Shown here: positions 36,364-48,395 of the stretch, one piece after another
How positions within the stretch are numbered: position 1 is the first letter of the stretch
How the letters are laid out: each line of letters opens with the position of its first letter
NCBI RefSeq assembly: GCF_000189635.1
Contig: NW_002476246.1
Span: 744,001 to 808,000 of the forward strand
Reading direction: 5' to 3'
DNA length: 64,000 nt
DNA from: Tetrahymena thermophila SB210
Lineage: Eukaryota > Ciliophora > Oligohymenophorea > Hymenostomatida > Tetrahymenidae
Position numbers and translations under genes: made by a program
The notes under the pieces: generated by a model
What the model was told of the DNA's origin: nothing
The model's input: the letters and a program-made list of their open reading frames with translations, nothing else
Database searches by the model: none

Positions 36364-39300
36364 ATGAATCAAGCCCCGGAAGGATATTTTGCTATTATAG
36401 GGAATTACTATGTTGGTAAGGATATTTCATTTAAAATTTTTATTAAAATATCAATTCAAACTGACATATTTTTGAGTTTTGGGTTATATGCTCTCAACAA
36501 ATTATAAAGAAAACTAGTATTTATAAGGAAGTAACATACTTAACAAATTATTTATCAAATAGGCAAAACAATAGGGAGAGGCACTTTCGGAAAGGTCAAA
36601 ATGGGCCTTCATACTTATACAATGGAGAATGTAATAAATATAATTAGAATTAAGATTAAATTAGTTTAGATTTAGTTGACTTTTTTCACACAAGTTTCAA
36701 TCAATATCAGCAAAGACAACAAACAAACATTATAATTAATTTTAAATAATGAAAATAATAAGGTGGCTATCAAAATTTTAGATAAAGACAAAATCGTAGA
36801 TGAATCGGATAAAATTAGAGTTGCAAGAGAGATTTAAATTTTAAGAAAAATTAGGCATCCAAACATAATTTAGCTCTACGAAGTAAATTTTTAGAATCTT
36901 TATTTTGGCATTATTTAGCAGTTTGAATAATTCATTAAATACTAGGATTAAATCGTTTTTAATTTGCTATTAAAATAGATTATTGAATCGTAAACATAGC
37001 TTTTTCTCATAACTGAATATGCTCCAAACAATGAACTCTTTGATTTCATTGTGAAAAGAAACAGGTATATTTTTTAAATTCCCCTAATTTACATTCAGTT
37101 AATTATTTATTAAAAACAAACACAACAGATTGAATGAACGATAATCTGCAAGATTTCTCTTGTAAATTCTTAGTGCTGTTGAATATCTGCATTAAAATAA
37201 CATAGTTCATAGAGATCTCAAGCCTGAGAATCTCCTACTTGACTGCAACAACAATATAAAAGGTAAAAATCAAATAAACTTTAGATATGGCAAAGGCTAA
37301 ATCTCTAAATAAAAAAAAAGAATGCATACATGCATGCATGCATCAAAACATATAAAAATAAATCAATAAATAAATAAATATAAAAGTTTTCTGAAATTAG
37401 ATTACATTCTGCGATTAATCTAATTATTAGAAAGTATGAATAAATCAATAAATTAATGAAATACATATGATAAGTATATTTATTTACAATCATTCTAGCT
37501 AGAATTAATAAGCTTTTATTAAAAATCATAAGAAAGATATTAATTAATTTTAACGAATCAGCTAAAAACAAAAAAAGACATTTTTAAGAAGCTCTTAATT
37601 TATTTTTAATTGCATTGCTTAGTTATAAAAGCTGAGATTTTCTATTTTATTGAGAAAAAGATCAAATAATTTTCTTAAAAAGTGGTGGAAATAATTTGAT
37701 TTTGAAATTAAATAAGTAAATGAAGAACTTAATTGAATCAATCATTTTTCTAAATCATAAAGATTTTATCAAATAATTGGCTAGCTAGCTAGCTTTTTAA
37801 TAAGTTAACTAACTAAATAAGAGTCTCTAATTAATAATATTTGAAAAAAATTGATTAAATAAAATTATATTGAATCATATAAATACCTTAAGTTGATTTT
37901 ATTCATCAGTCTTTGAATTATTTTTTAAAACAAATTTTCAAAGACGTTTTTGAAGAAAGAAATTTGTTTTTTTTTTTGAAATTTGAGGGTGATAATAAAA
38001 TAATTTTACAATAAAGATGCTTTGTTTGTTTTTAATTTAAATTATACTAATATAATAAAGTTGTTGATTTTGGATTAAGTAACATGTATGAAGATGGCTA
38101 AACTTTAAAGACAGCTTGCGGATCACCATGTTATGCTGCTCCAGAAATGGTGAGTGGAAAAAGATACGAAGGATTAAAGACAGATATTTGGAGTTGTGGA
38201 ATTATTTTATATGCAATGCTTTGTGGTTATCTTCCATTTGAAGACTCAAATACTACAGACTTATATAAAAAGATTATCAACGATCCGGTTAAGTTGCCAA
38301 AATTTTTAACTGATAGATCAAAGAGCATTTTAAATGGAATACTAGAGAAAAATCCTGAAAAGCGCTTAACGATTGAGGCAATTAGAAAACATGATTTTTG
38401 TATATTGAACAGCAATCAACCAATTTTAAAAGGAATAATTTTTGGGAAAGATGATATCTTGGTAGATCCTTTAATTTTACAGATTATTAAAAATTAATAC
38501 GGGATTGATAGTGAATAGGCTAGAGTGATGATTCAAAATAATAAACACAATTAAATAACAGCTACTTATTATTTACTTTTAAATAGTCATATTAGAAATG
38601 GAGGAGTCAGCATAGCTGATCTATCCAGACCTCCTCCAAAGAAGACTCTTTCATTGAATTAAGAAAATAATTAAAAAGAAACAAATGAATCTTCGAGTAA
38701 AAAGATTTAAGAATAAAATACAATTTTAATGGAAAATAAAGATAAAAATGGTTTATAATAAGATAAATAATCTGTTAATATCAATTATTCAGAAAGGGTC
38801 AGTGCTATGAATAAATAAGCTCCAAATAAATCTTCTACACCTATAAAAAAAGGCGTAGATAATAAACCTCCTTTATAAAATTTTGAATAATATGTAGCAT
38901 TGTAATAAAGGATAAATAAGGAGAAATAGAAAGATTCTACTCCTGAGAGTAAAGGAAAGAATGGTTCTTATTTGAATTCTCCATTGATTTAAAGTCCTGA
39001 ATAAAACTCAAAGAATGCAGATGCAAGAATATTAAAAGAAGACAAATAGCCTTTTGTCGTAGTAAAATCTCCTCTCAAAAATAAATAAATATCTTACGAT
39101 GAGAGCGAAAGTAGCAATAAATCTCCAAATATCTCTCCTAATACAAACAAAAGCAAGTATTAGGATTTACAAAGTAGTCAAAAAGAAAAATAGAGTGGAG
39201 AAATTAATTTTATAAAAGGTTATAGTTTAACTGAATCAACAGTGAGAAAATAAAATTTCTTTTAAGAAGAAGAGCAAATTAACAATATTTCTGCAACAAA

Positions 39301-42039
39301 AGATAAATAAAATATTCAAAACATAGATGTTGAAAATTAAATTAACAACTAGCAAGCTTATACATCAACTTTTGGCAGTGGCTTCAAATTAAGCGAAAAA
39401 GGAAGTCCAATAAGAAAAGTAAAGCTGAACAACATTCAGCAGTAGTAGTTTTAGCAGTCTTTATAAAAAGGTGATACGAATATCCAAAAATGTATAATTG
39501 ATAAAAATGAAGAAAATATAAAATTGGACAAATAAAAATCTTAAGAGAGTGAAAATCTGCTTTCTGAAAAAAGTTTATCTAAAAATAACGAAAAATCAGA
39601 CGATGAGCAATTAGCTGAAAAATCACCAATCAAAGAAACAAAAATGCAAATAGAAGGTGAGAATAAAATAAGAAATTAAAATGTAGTTGCAACTGAAACA
39701 AAATCAGCTTCACTAGATAAAAAACAAATCAATAAAACAAATAATTAAAATCAATAAAAGGTAAATGGTGTTAATAATTTATACAATATTTAGATCTCTA
39801 AATTGCACTATAACAAGGCAGGACAAAAAGCTAGAAATGGTTAAGAGAGTACTTCAGAGATATCTGCTAATAAAAGTGATAACTAAGTTACTCTCTAAAA
39901 CAACTCAGATATATATCAAAGGACTGATGCAAATATAAATGTTTAAAATTATAAAATATCCTCTGCTTCTCGGAGAGGTAATTCTTCCAAAGAAGAGAGT
40001 GTAACAACCTAATTGTAATTGTAAATAATTTAATAATCTGAAAATCCTTAGCAAATAAATTAGATTTCAAACACAAATTAATCAAAAATCATAGTTAAAA
40101 TCCATCAAAAAACGAAAAGTGAAACAGGCTTCTCGAGAAAATTGATGAATATAAATGGCATCAATTAAAAAGAAAATGTAAATAACGAATCTGAAGAGAT
40201 TTCCAACATGAAATCGCCTTAATTAAAATCTTCTGTAGCCGCTTCTTCTGCTCATTCACAAGTAAATAGCTAAATTAAAAACACTAACGAAAAGATTGCA
40301 AATCTTATTCGTTCTGCCAACTAAAAGGGAGGAATTAATGCATTTTAAAAAGACGTGTCTGCTTAAAGCCAATACAAATAATATCTCCCTGTATTTTTCA
40401 ATAATCAACAATATTCTTCTTCGCTTAATGCACCAAATACTTCAAATAGCATCATGTAAGAAAATTTTTTTTAACTTAAAAATTAAGTGTTTTTTTTAAT
40501 TAGAAATAATACAATCAACAGTAGCAATATCAACAATAACACTATCGAAACAGAAAAACAGCAACAGAACTAATCCTCAAACAATTATTATTCTAAGCAA
40601 ACCTTAAAAACACCTTGTATCACAGAACCAACTTACCAGTAAATTTAATATCCTAAAATAAATTGATTAAACTTATATTTTTTTATATTTTAGTGAAACA
40701 AATTCTATCAGATAAAAACTAAAGATAATAAGCCAAAGAAACAGCACTTAAGGAACTTCTGCATAAGCTTTCAAAGTAAGAATAAGAAAGAGTGCTACTC
40801 CTGAATTGAATAACATAAATAGCAGTATCAATAACAACAGCAATTAATCAAATATTTAAAACACACTATTTGTAAATGGTTCACACAATTTAGTATCATA
40901 GTAACAAAAAAGAAGCAATAGCAACAACAATATTACTAACAATTAAAACTCTGCAACAGGCAATTCAAGCAATCTCCAAACCTCTCCAGAAAAGAAATTC
41001 AAAACAAAGTAGATATCTAGGTCATCAAGAAGATTTGTTTCAGCTGAAAGAGAAAATAATTAAATGATTCAATAAAGTCTTGTTGATGATCCAACAAAAA
41101 ATAAATTCTTCAGACAAGGTAAAATTCTAATTTAGAATATTAATAATAAATAATAAATATAATGGATAAAATAAATTAGGTTCAAGTAGCATATAGAAAA
41201 ACATATAAAACTATTTAAATATAATCGAAAAAAATAGTGCAAGCAATATGAACAACATTCATAACACAGACAAATAAAATATAAATGTTGTGATTAAAAA
41301 ACCAGAAAATATTGATAATAATGGCTAAAGTTTTCAAAGTGAAATGAAAAAGTAAGATTAAACCAATAACTAAACACCTTCTATAAACAAAGAGGTAAAT
41401 AAACTAAAAAAATTTAATTAACTTTCTCTTTAATTTAAAAAATAAAATTATTTAATTAATTAGGTGAAGGAACCAAAAATAAGAGTTATAAGTGAGTCTC
41501 CAATGTGTAAAAAAGACCAGCACTCAAATGAGTCTAAATACTATTTAGGGTTAAAATAACAAATGATTTAAAAGGAACCTTTAATATGCAATTTTAGCAT
41601 AAATAATGATTCAAATATAAATCATCATTTAACGAATAATGATGGTATAAATTCTACTATTGATGATATTGTGTAATAAAAAAGTAATTAAAAGCTTACT
41701 AGCTGGCCACATTCTCAAAACTATTACTTAAATGCCCCAGTAACACATTCAAACAACAAATCTTATCTAAATAATATCAGCAACAGCAGCAGAATTTCTT
41801 CTTAACTCAACGAACAATAATTATAATCACTCTAACCTCCAACGATGGAAAATAGCAGAAGTGAACACTTGAAATTCAAAGCTGTGACAAATTCTCTGAT
41901 AAGCAATTCTTACTCTCTTGTGAATGTTTAAAAATATAAAGTCAGAAAAAGTAAAATAAATTCTGGATTGCATAACATAAGCAACAGTATCATGTCTGTA
42001 AATAATGCAATTAGTAACCATACTAAAGATAAAATATGA
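36364..42039 (+). CDS. SNF1/AMPK-like Ser/Thr kinase with very long low-complexity tail, 10 exons
   Basis: Exons 36364-36415, 36563-36630, 36763-36882, 36979-37064, 37129-37262, 38061-40455, 40504-40638, 40694-41118, 41180-41394 and 41464-42039 sum to 4206 bases, 1401 residues. The N-terminal 275 residues are a complete CAMK-group kinase: GRGTFGKVKMG, VAIKILDKDK (Lys44), HRDLKPENLLL (Asp138), VDFGLSN (Asp156), activation loop LKTACGSPCYAAPE with Thr171 at the LKB1-type phosphosite, and WSCGIILYAMLCGYLPFED. A UBA-like helix region follows (YGIDSEQARVMIQNNKHNQ). The remaining 1,050 or so residues are Gln/Asn/Ser/Lys-rich with no recognised domain, about three times the usual AMPK-alpha length. 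Intron 5 is 798 bases. Probably an energy- or stress-sensing kinase; whether it is the catalytic subunit of a true AMPK trimer is not shown. Confidence 0.9.
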
Positions 42040-42152
42040 TCATTTTAACAAAAATAAACAAATATATATATATATAAAGAAATCAATAATAAATCTCTAA
42101 TTTATTTAATTTTCATTCTATTAATTTATTCTTACTTCTAAATCAACCATTA

Positions 42153-42155
42153 AAA

Positions 42156-42184
<29 letters not shown>
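42153..42184. repeat. (AAAT)8 microsatellite
   Basis: Eight perfect AAAT units directly downstream of the kinase gene. Expected to vary in length between isolates. Confidence 0.9.
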
Positions 42185-42186
<2 letters not shown>

Positions 42187-42599
42187 AATGTATCTATTTA
42201 TAAATATAAATTATAATCCATATATTTACCTAACCATTCATTCATTGATCCATCCATCTATCCATATATTCATCAAATTATCTATTTATAATAATCTTCT
42301 TTAAACTATATCATTCAGATATTTTATTAATACTAGCTTATATATAATCTTTTACAATATTTTAAATTTCTATTTAAAATTTAACATATTTTAAATAGCT
42401 TAAAATTTATAAAATATATTTTTTATGTTTATTCTTTGCAAATGTTAAAATAATTCTAATTTTTATGTTTTTGTTTAAAAAAATTCATAATTAATATTTA
42501 TTTTGAAAAAGAAAGTTGTTAAAAAAACAAACATTTTTACTAATATTCTATACTAATTTTCATAAAAAAGTATTTCACTGTTATAATACATAAAAACGC

Positions 42600-42860
42600 A
42601 ATCATCTTTATCAAAAAATGGGTTTTTATTTGTTTGAATAGTTTTTAATCTGTTAAAAAAATTTGATTGTATTTATAATATTTATTCATTCATTTGTATT
42701 CGAGAGAATACATTTTGTGTGACTTTACTTCATATTTTGGATATTTAACAAATTAAAAATATTTTATTAATAATGGTAAATTTAGAATGATAAAAGGAAA
42801 AAATACTCTTGATTATTACGTAAATTATTGCTAAATATTGAAGAGAAAAATTAAAAATAT
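42600..42860 (+). repeat. Family 5' flank repeat, copy A
   Basis: Upstream segment of the first CxxC-family gene. Its core (AAGAGAATACATTTTG-like, CTTCATATTTTGGATATTT, AAAAGGAAAAAAT..CTTGATT) recurs at about 44345-44575, 45640-45930 and 46060-46300. Likely the family promoter or 5' UTR, carried along by duplication. Confidence 0.7.
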
Positions 42861-42962
42861 GATTTGATTTGTGCTTATATTTATTACTAAAAAATTTGAT
42901 CTGATATAATAAAATAAAGAATACTATTTTATTAATTTATCAATTTTGTATATAAAAAAAAA

Positions 42963-44174
42963 ATGTAGCTTTCGAATTTCTAAGACGATTTAATACAAAA
43001 TGAGCACTCAAATATACGTGTCCCTTCCATCATTAAGTCTTAAATTTCAAACAAAAATAGTAGTATCTGTTTAACTTACACAGCCATAAGTTAAAATAAC
43101 TCCTCAAATATATAATAATTATAGATGAATTAATCGGTTTCTGATTAGTAATAATATAGATTACAACTTTCGGCAAACATAAAGGGATTAATCATTTAGC
43201 TAGATGAAGAAGAATTAATTGAATTAAAGGAAAAAATAATAAATAAAATAAAAAATACTTTAAAATTAGATAACTTTAAGTATGAACTTAAATTTCCATA
43301 AATTCAAGCAAAAGCTTTAGCTAATGGTTTGATGAACTTAAGAGACGAACAAGTTAAAAAAGACGTTGACTAATGGTTAAACCAAAATATTTTTTCTAAA
43401 GTTTATTAAGAAGAAAGAAATAATTAACTTCATATTAATAAATATGATTATATTCGTTACTTTTACTTTAAAAACTCAGAGAGTTTCAAAAAAAATAAAC
43501 CAGATGTAGACTATGGCTAAAAAATAGTTAAGTACAAAAACTAAATTACTGTTTTGATAGGAATAATTGAAAATTTTTTAAATTAACCTTTGCAATATTT
43601 TAAAATATTTGAATAGTTCAAATAGCAGTATGATAAATTTTAATCATCTAATCTAGCATAAGAAATATAAGGAGATCATGTCTAAGAGCTAATGAATTAT
43701 CTACTTTACCTCACGAAATTAAGATTGGATTAAAATTAAAGCCCAAATATTACCTTTGAAGTAAATTAAAAGCTATACCTATATTTAAATTCAAAGAATG
43801 AACCTCTTGAAGTGATGATGAAATTTATCAAATACCTCTTATAGACTCATAAAATTACATACTAGTAAGAAGATATGGAAATATTCTGGAGAGCCTTTAA
43901 AGTATCAGTGATCTCCTATTTCGAATCTGAATCACTTTAAACAGGAAACAGCTAACAATAGGAAATGTAATTAAGTATTGTTTTTGAAAATATAAGGTCA
44001 GATAAATATGATTTTCTCAATGCCTACTTACTCTACGACAGCATGTTTTAAGATTCATTTAGAAGTATCCCTTTGAAATGCTTAAACTGTAAAATAGATA
44101 ATCTAACTTCTATTAATTATGTAAAACCACTATCAAATGAAGGAAGATTATGCTATAAGTGCTGCTAATAATGA
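42963..44174 (+). CDS. Unrecognised lineage-specific protein with two C-terminal CxxC motifs (copy A)
   Basis: One open frame of 404 codons, 403 residues, starting at the ATG that aligns with the start of copy C and ending at the first TGA. The N-terminal 90 residues are Ser/Asn/Gln-rich. The body is helical-looking (KYDYIRYFYFKNSESF, VLIGIIENFLNQPLQYF, NYLLYLTKLRLDQ, MEIFWRAFKVSVISYF). The end reads LKCLNCKIDNLTSINYVK then GRLCYKCC: two CxxC pairs about 20 residues apart, suggesting a zinc ribbon. No signal peptide or membrane segment. I do not recognise a family. Two relatives lie downstream, one complete and one truncated. Confidence 0.75.
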
Positions 44175-44602
44175 AGATCACTAATTCATTTATTTTTAAT
44201 TAAAATAGAATATTAATTACTAAAAAATTATAATTAATTACAAATAAATACATTAATTAATTATAAATTGTATGACAAATTATATCAACATAATTTAATT
44301 ACTTACTTATTTTCTTTAATTTTCATTCAAAAAAATTTCACTGATTTTATACTTAAAGATGTATTCAGTTTGTTTTACTAAAAATGGTTGTTTATTTGTA
44401 TTTATAAATAGCTTTAAATATGTTAAATAAATTTTAGTAAATATTTATTATATATTTATGAATTTGAAAGAATACATTGTGCTTAACTATTAATTAACTT
44501 TACTTCATATTTTGGATATTTTACATACTAAAAATATTTTAAGTGAAACATGAATTTAAATGGGAAAAGGGAAAAAATTCAAAGAATGAACCTTTTGAAG
44601 TA
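44175..44602 (+). repeat. Gap holding family 5' flank repeat, copy B
   Basis: From about 44345 this resembles the flank upstream of copy A (CTTCATATTTTGGATATTTTA, GGGAAAAGGGAAAAA). At about 44576 it passes directly into sequence matching the last third of the family's coding region, so about 0.8 kb present in copies A and C is missing here. Confidence 0.7.
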
Positions 44603-44959
44603 ATGATGAAATTTATCAAATACCTATTAGTGACTAATGGAATTTCATACGATTCAGAAGATATGTAAATATTCTGGAGAGTTTTTAAAGTATCTGTGAT
44701 CTCCTATTTCAAAACTGACTTACGTTAAACAGGGATTGGCTAACAATATGAGATGTAATTAAGTATTGTTTTTGAAGACATAAGTTCATAATATTACAAA
44801 TTCTGTAACGCCTACTTACTCTACGACAAAATGTTTTAAGGTTCATTTTAAAATATCCCTTTCAAATGCTTTTACTGTTAAGAAGATAATCTAAGTTCTA
44901 TTAATTATGTAAAACAACAACCATAAGAAGGAATGTTATGCTATAAGTGCTGCTAATGA
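44603..44959 (+). pseudogene. Truncated copy of the CxxC family (copy B, 3' part only)
   Basis: The frame matching copy A begins at about 44579 (SKNEPFEVMMKFIKYL) with no upstream ATG; the first in-frame ATG (44603) would give 118 residues. The remaining C-terminal third is uninterrupted to the TGA at 44957 and keeps both CxxC pairs (FKCFYCQED ... LCYKCC). The 5' flank is fused straight to it, consistent with one internal deletion. The intact frame and conserved cysteines mean a short zinc-binding product cannot be excluded, but a relic is the simpler reading. Confidence 0.65.
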
Positions 44960-46378
44960 AGATTGTTCACTAATTCATTAATTTTTAAATAAAATAGAAG
45001 ATTAATGAATAAAAAATTGTAATTAATTACAAACTAATACATTAATAATTAAATACATGCATGACAAATTATATCAAAATAATTGAAATATATTTTGTTT
45101 AATCATTTGAGTTAATTGCAACTAAAATAAAAAGAAAGATTGATATAAAAAACATTTCTTTAGATCTTTAAGTTATCTAATATTTTATTTTTTATTACTT
45201 TAGTTTTTTAATATATTTTTGTTTTTAATATTTAAATATTTTTTGTATTTATTAATTATTTTAACACAAAAATAAAAAAATATATTCATTTTTGAATGAA
45301 TTTAAATTAAAATTCAACAAGCTTTTTTTCTTTTTTATCTAATAAAATAATAAGACAATTCTTCTTAAAAACATATATTTTATTGTATGTATGTATATAG
45401 TTTAAGCACAAGACATAAAGCTATGCAATACTAAAAATAGTTATATATATATATATAAGTATTATTAATATTTAATTAATTATTCAAGAATTTTAATAAT
45501 AACAAAACTTTCGCCCTCTCTCGTTCGTTTGTTCATTCACCTGAAATGAGGGATTAGAGAATAAGGTTTTATGGTATGTATATATAGTAATATATGCTAA
45601 AAACAAGCAATATAAAATAATATTCTATACTAGTTTTCATATAAAAAGAATTTTACTGTTTAAATACTTAAAAATGTATTCAGGTTTACCAAAAAATGGT
45701 AGTTTATTTGTTTAAATAGCTTTTAATATGTTAAAGAAATTTTATTGCATTTTTAATATTTATTCATGTGAACTTAAGAGAATACATTTTGCTTAAAAAA
45801 ATACTTCATATTTTATATAATTTACAAAATAAAAGTGTTTTAATTTAAACAAGAAATTTAAAATGGGAAAAGGAAAAATTCTTGATTTATACCTAAATTT
45901 TTACTAAATATTGAAGATATCAATAAAAAATATGAAATTTAAATTTTAATCAATCTATTTTTCTATCAATTTATTCATTCATTCATCCAATAAATCATCT
46001 AAAATTCTTAATCGGTCAACATTAAAAAAACATTTTATTAATAATAATAGCTAATATAGTTTTAAAATAAATTTAGTAAATACACATCTTTTACATCAGA
46101 AGTCTTAGTAAATATATAATATTCATTCACAAGAATTTTAAGCCAATAAATTTTGTTTAATTTTTCTTCATATTTTATATATTTTATAAAATAAAAGTGT
46201 TTTATTTTAAACAAGAAATTTACAATAGGAAAACTTGATTTTTACCTAAATTTTTACTAAATATTGAAAATATCAATAAAAAATATGATTTATTTGTACT
46301 TATTTTTATTTTTTAAAAATTTGTAATTAAATAAAAAAAATATTGAATTAATTTATCAGTTTTGTAAAATAAAAAAGA
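44960..46378. repeat. Gap with two further copies of the family 5' flank
   Basis: Segments about 45640-45930 and 46060-46300 both match the flank of copies A and B and each other (AAAAGTGTTTTA.TTTAAACA, then AAATTTTTACTAAATATTGAA). Only the second is adjacent to a gene (copy C); the first is an orphan. The region 44960-45640 otherwise shows only AT-rich sequence and a (TA)n tract near 45440. Confidence 0.65.
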
Positions 46379-47548
46379 ATGGAAGAATTTACTTAAGACT
46401 AAATACATCAGTTTGAGCTTTCAAATTTAATTGCCTCTTCGCGAGCTATGTCGTATATTTCAAACAGCAGTAATATAATCAGCTTTCATCTTATAAGCAC
46501 AAATTAAAATAGTTCTTCGAGCTATTAATAGAGATTACAAACTCTAGCAAATATAGATGGATTAATTATACCGCTAGATGAATAATAACTAATTAAATTT
46601 AAGGAAGAATAAATAAATAAAATAAAAAATGCTTTATAAATAAATTATTTTTAAAAATAACTTTAATTTCCATAAAGCCACATAAACACATAAGCTAATG
46701 GCTTGATGAACTTAAGAAGCGAATATGTTATAACAGACATTAGTTAATGGTTAAATGAAACTTTTTCTAAAGTTTATTAACAACATATAAATGATAAACT
46801 TAAAATCTAAAGTAATAAATATGATTATATTCGTTACTTTTACTTCAAAAACTCAGAGAGTTTCAAAAAACAAAAACCGATTGAAGGTTATGGTGAGCGT
46901 ATAGTTAAGTACAAAAATTAAATTATTGTCTTGATAGGCATAATTGAAAATTTTTTAAATTAACCTTTTAAATATTTGAATATATTTAAATAATTCAAAT
47001 ATTAGTATGAAAATTTTTAATTGTCAAATTTAGCATAATAAATATAAGGAGATCATGTCTAAGAGCTAATTGATTATCTACTTTATCTCACAAAATTAAG
47101 ATTAGATTAGAATAAAAACAAAACTATTAGTTTTGAAGTAAATTAAAAGTTATACCTATATTTAAATTCAAAGGCTGAACTTTTTGATGTGATGATGAAC
47201 TTTATCAAATACCTCTTAAAGACTCATTAAATTACATACTATTCATAAGATATGGAAATATTCTGGAAAGTCTTTAAAGTATCAGTGATCTCCTATTTCA
47301 AATCTGAATTACTTTAAACAGGGAATGGTTAAAAATACGAAATGTAATTAAGTATTGTTTTTGAACATATAAGCTCAGATAAATATGATTTTCTCAACGC
47401 CTACTTACTCTACGACAGACTGTTCTCAGATTCATTTGAAGATATTCCTTTCAAATGCTCAAACTGTTAAATAAATAATTTAAGTTCTATTAATTATGTA
47501 AAACAACAACCATAAGAAGGAATGTTATGCTATAAGTGCTGCTAATGA
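46379..47548 (+). CDS. Unrecognised lineage-specific protein with two C-terminal CxxC motifs (copy C)
   Basis: A 390-codon open frame, 389 residues, colinear with copy A. The most conserved blocks are KYDYIRYFYFKNSESFKK, IVKYKNQIIVLIGIIENFL, GDHVQELIDYLLYLTKLRLD, DMEIFWKVFKVSVISYFKS and the cysteine-bearing end FKCSNCQINNLSSINYVK ... GMLCYKCC. The N-terminal 100 residues are more divergent and low in complexity. As in copy A there is no membrane segment. The clustering of substitutions outside the cysteine and helical blocks suggests the protein is under selection. Confidence 0.75.
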
Positions 47549-47887
47549 AGATCGATCACCAATTCATTATTTTTGAATGAAAAAAGAAATTAATTAAAAT
47601 AAAATTGTAAATAATTACATGCTAATGATTAAATTAGTAAATACTTAACAAATTATATAAAAATAATTTGATTAATTTCTTTGAAATAGTTTTATTTTTT
47701 AATTATTCTAATTAATTAAATCTAAAATAAAAAGAAATATTGATGTTGAAGTTTGTTATTTAAATAAAAAACCAAAAAATAGGTAAAATTAAATGAAAAT
47801 TTTAATAACAAATAAAATAAATTTTACTTTCGTTTATTTATATAATCAAAGAAAGAAATCTTAATTTAAACAAATTTTTTTAAATTA
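47549..47887. other. Intergenic region
   Basis: About 340 AT-rich bases downstream of copy C. No feature seen. Confidence 0.5.
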
Positions 47888-48395
47888 TCAACTCTTTTTT
47901 AAAATAAGATAAGTCTATACTTATTATTTAAATTTTTGACTATGTGTATGTTACTAGTTTGAATTAATCAAAATACCATATAAAACTTAAATCCTATAAT
48001 TTATTTGATAATTGAATAACGTAAACAACTACAAAACAAATAATTATTCATTTATTTAATATTTCTCAATTTGTTTTTTTTGATAATCAGTAGTAAAGTA
48101 ATAAATAGTATTTTTTATCTCTTTATTAATATGTATGTATGTGGGTTGTTTTAAAATCTTTGAGATAGAAAATATCACATCGTGATCTATAAAAGGCTTT
48201 TCATACTTATTCAATTTATCCTTTAAATGCTCCAAACAAATTAAGCCTCTTTTGGATGCTAGTTTTTGATTAATTTAATCTTATTACTATTAGCCAGCTA
48301 ATTATTTTTTTCCCAAAGTAGCAAGGGGCTTTCTCTATCTCACATAAAGACTTTTTCTTAACTATTTTAAAATCATATATCTTAAAAGCATTCAT
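47888..48395 (-). CDS. Doubtful gene, unrecognised, two reading frames
   Basis: On the minus strand an ATG at 48395 opens MNAFKIYDFKIVKKKSL. A second frame just downstream gives long coding-like text (KLASKRGLICLEHLKDKLNK, then FIDHDVIFSISKILKQPTYI) to a TGA at 47890-47888. A 46-base GTGAG...TAG intron (48343-48298) would join the two into 153 residues in frame. The alternative is a one-base shift in a 7-base A run (48305-48311), in which case the removed segment (EIEKAPCYFGKK) is coding and the locus is a pseudogene. The APCYFG segment is reminiscent of cyclic-nucleotide-binding domains, but that is weak. Confidence 0.35.

Larger units (their letters stand above)
42040..42962. other. Intergenic region with start of repeated 5' flank
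   Basis: Contains an (AAAT)8 microsatellite at 42153-42184 and, from about 42600, the 5' flanking segment shared by all copies of the following gene family. No gene seen. Confidence 0.5.
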
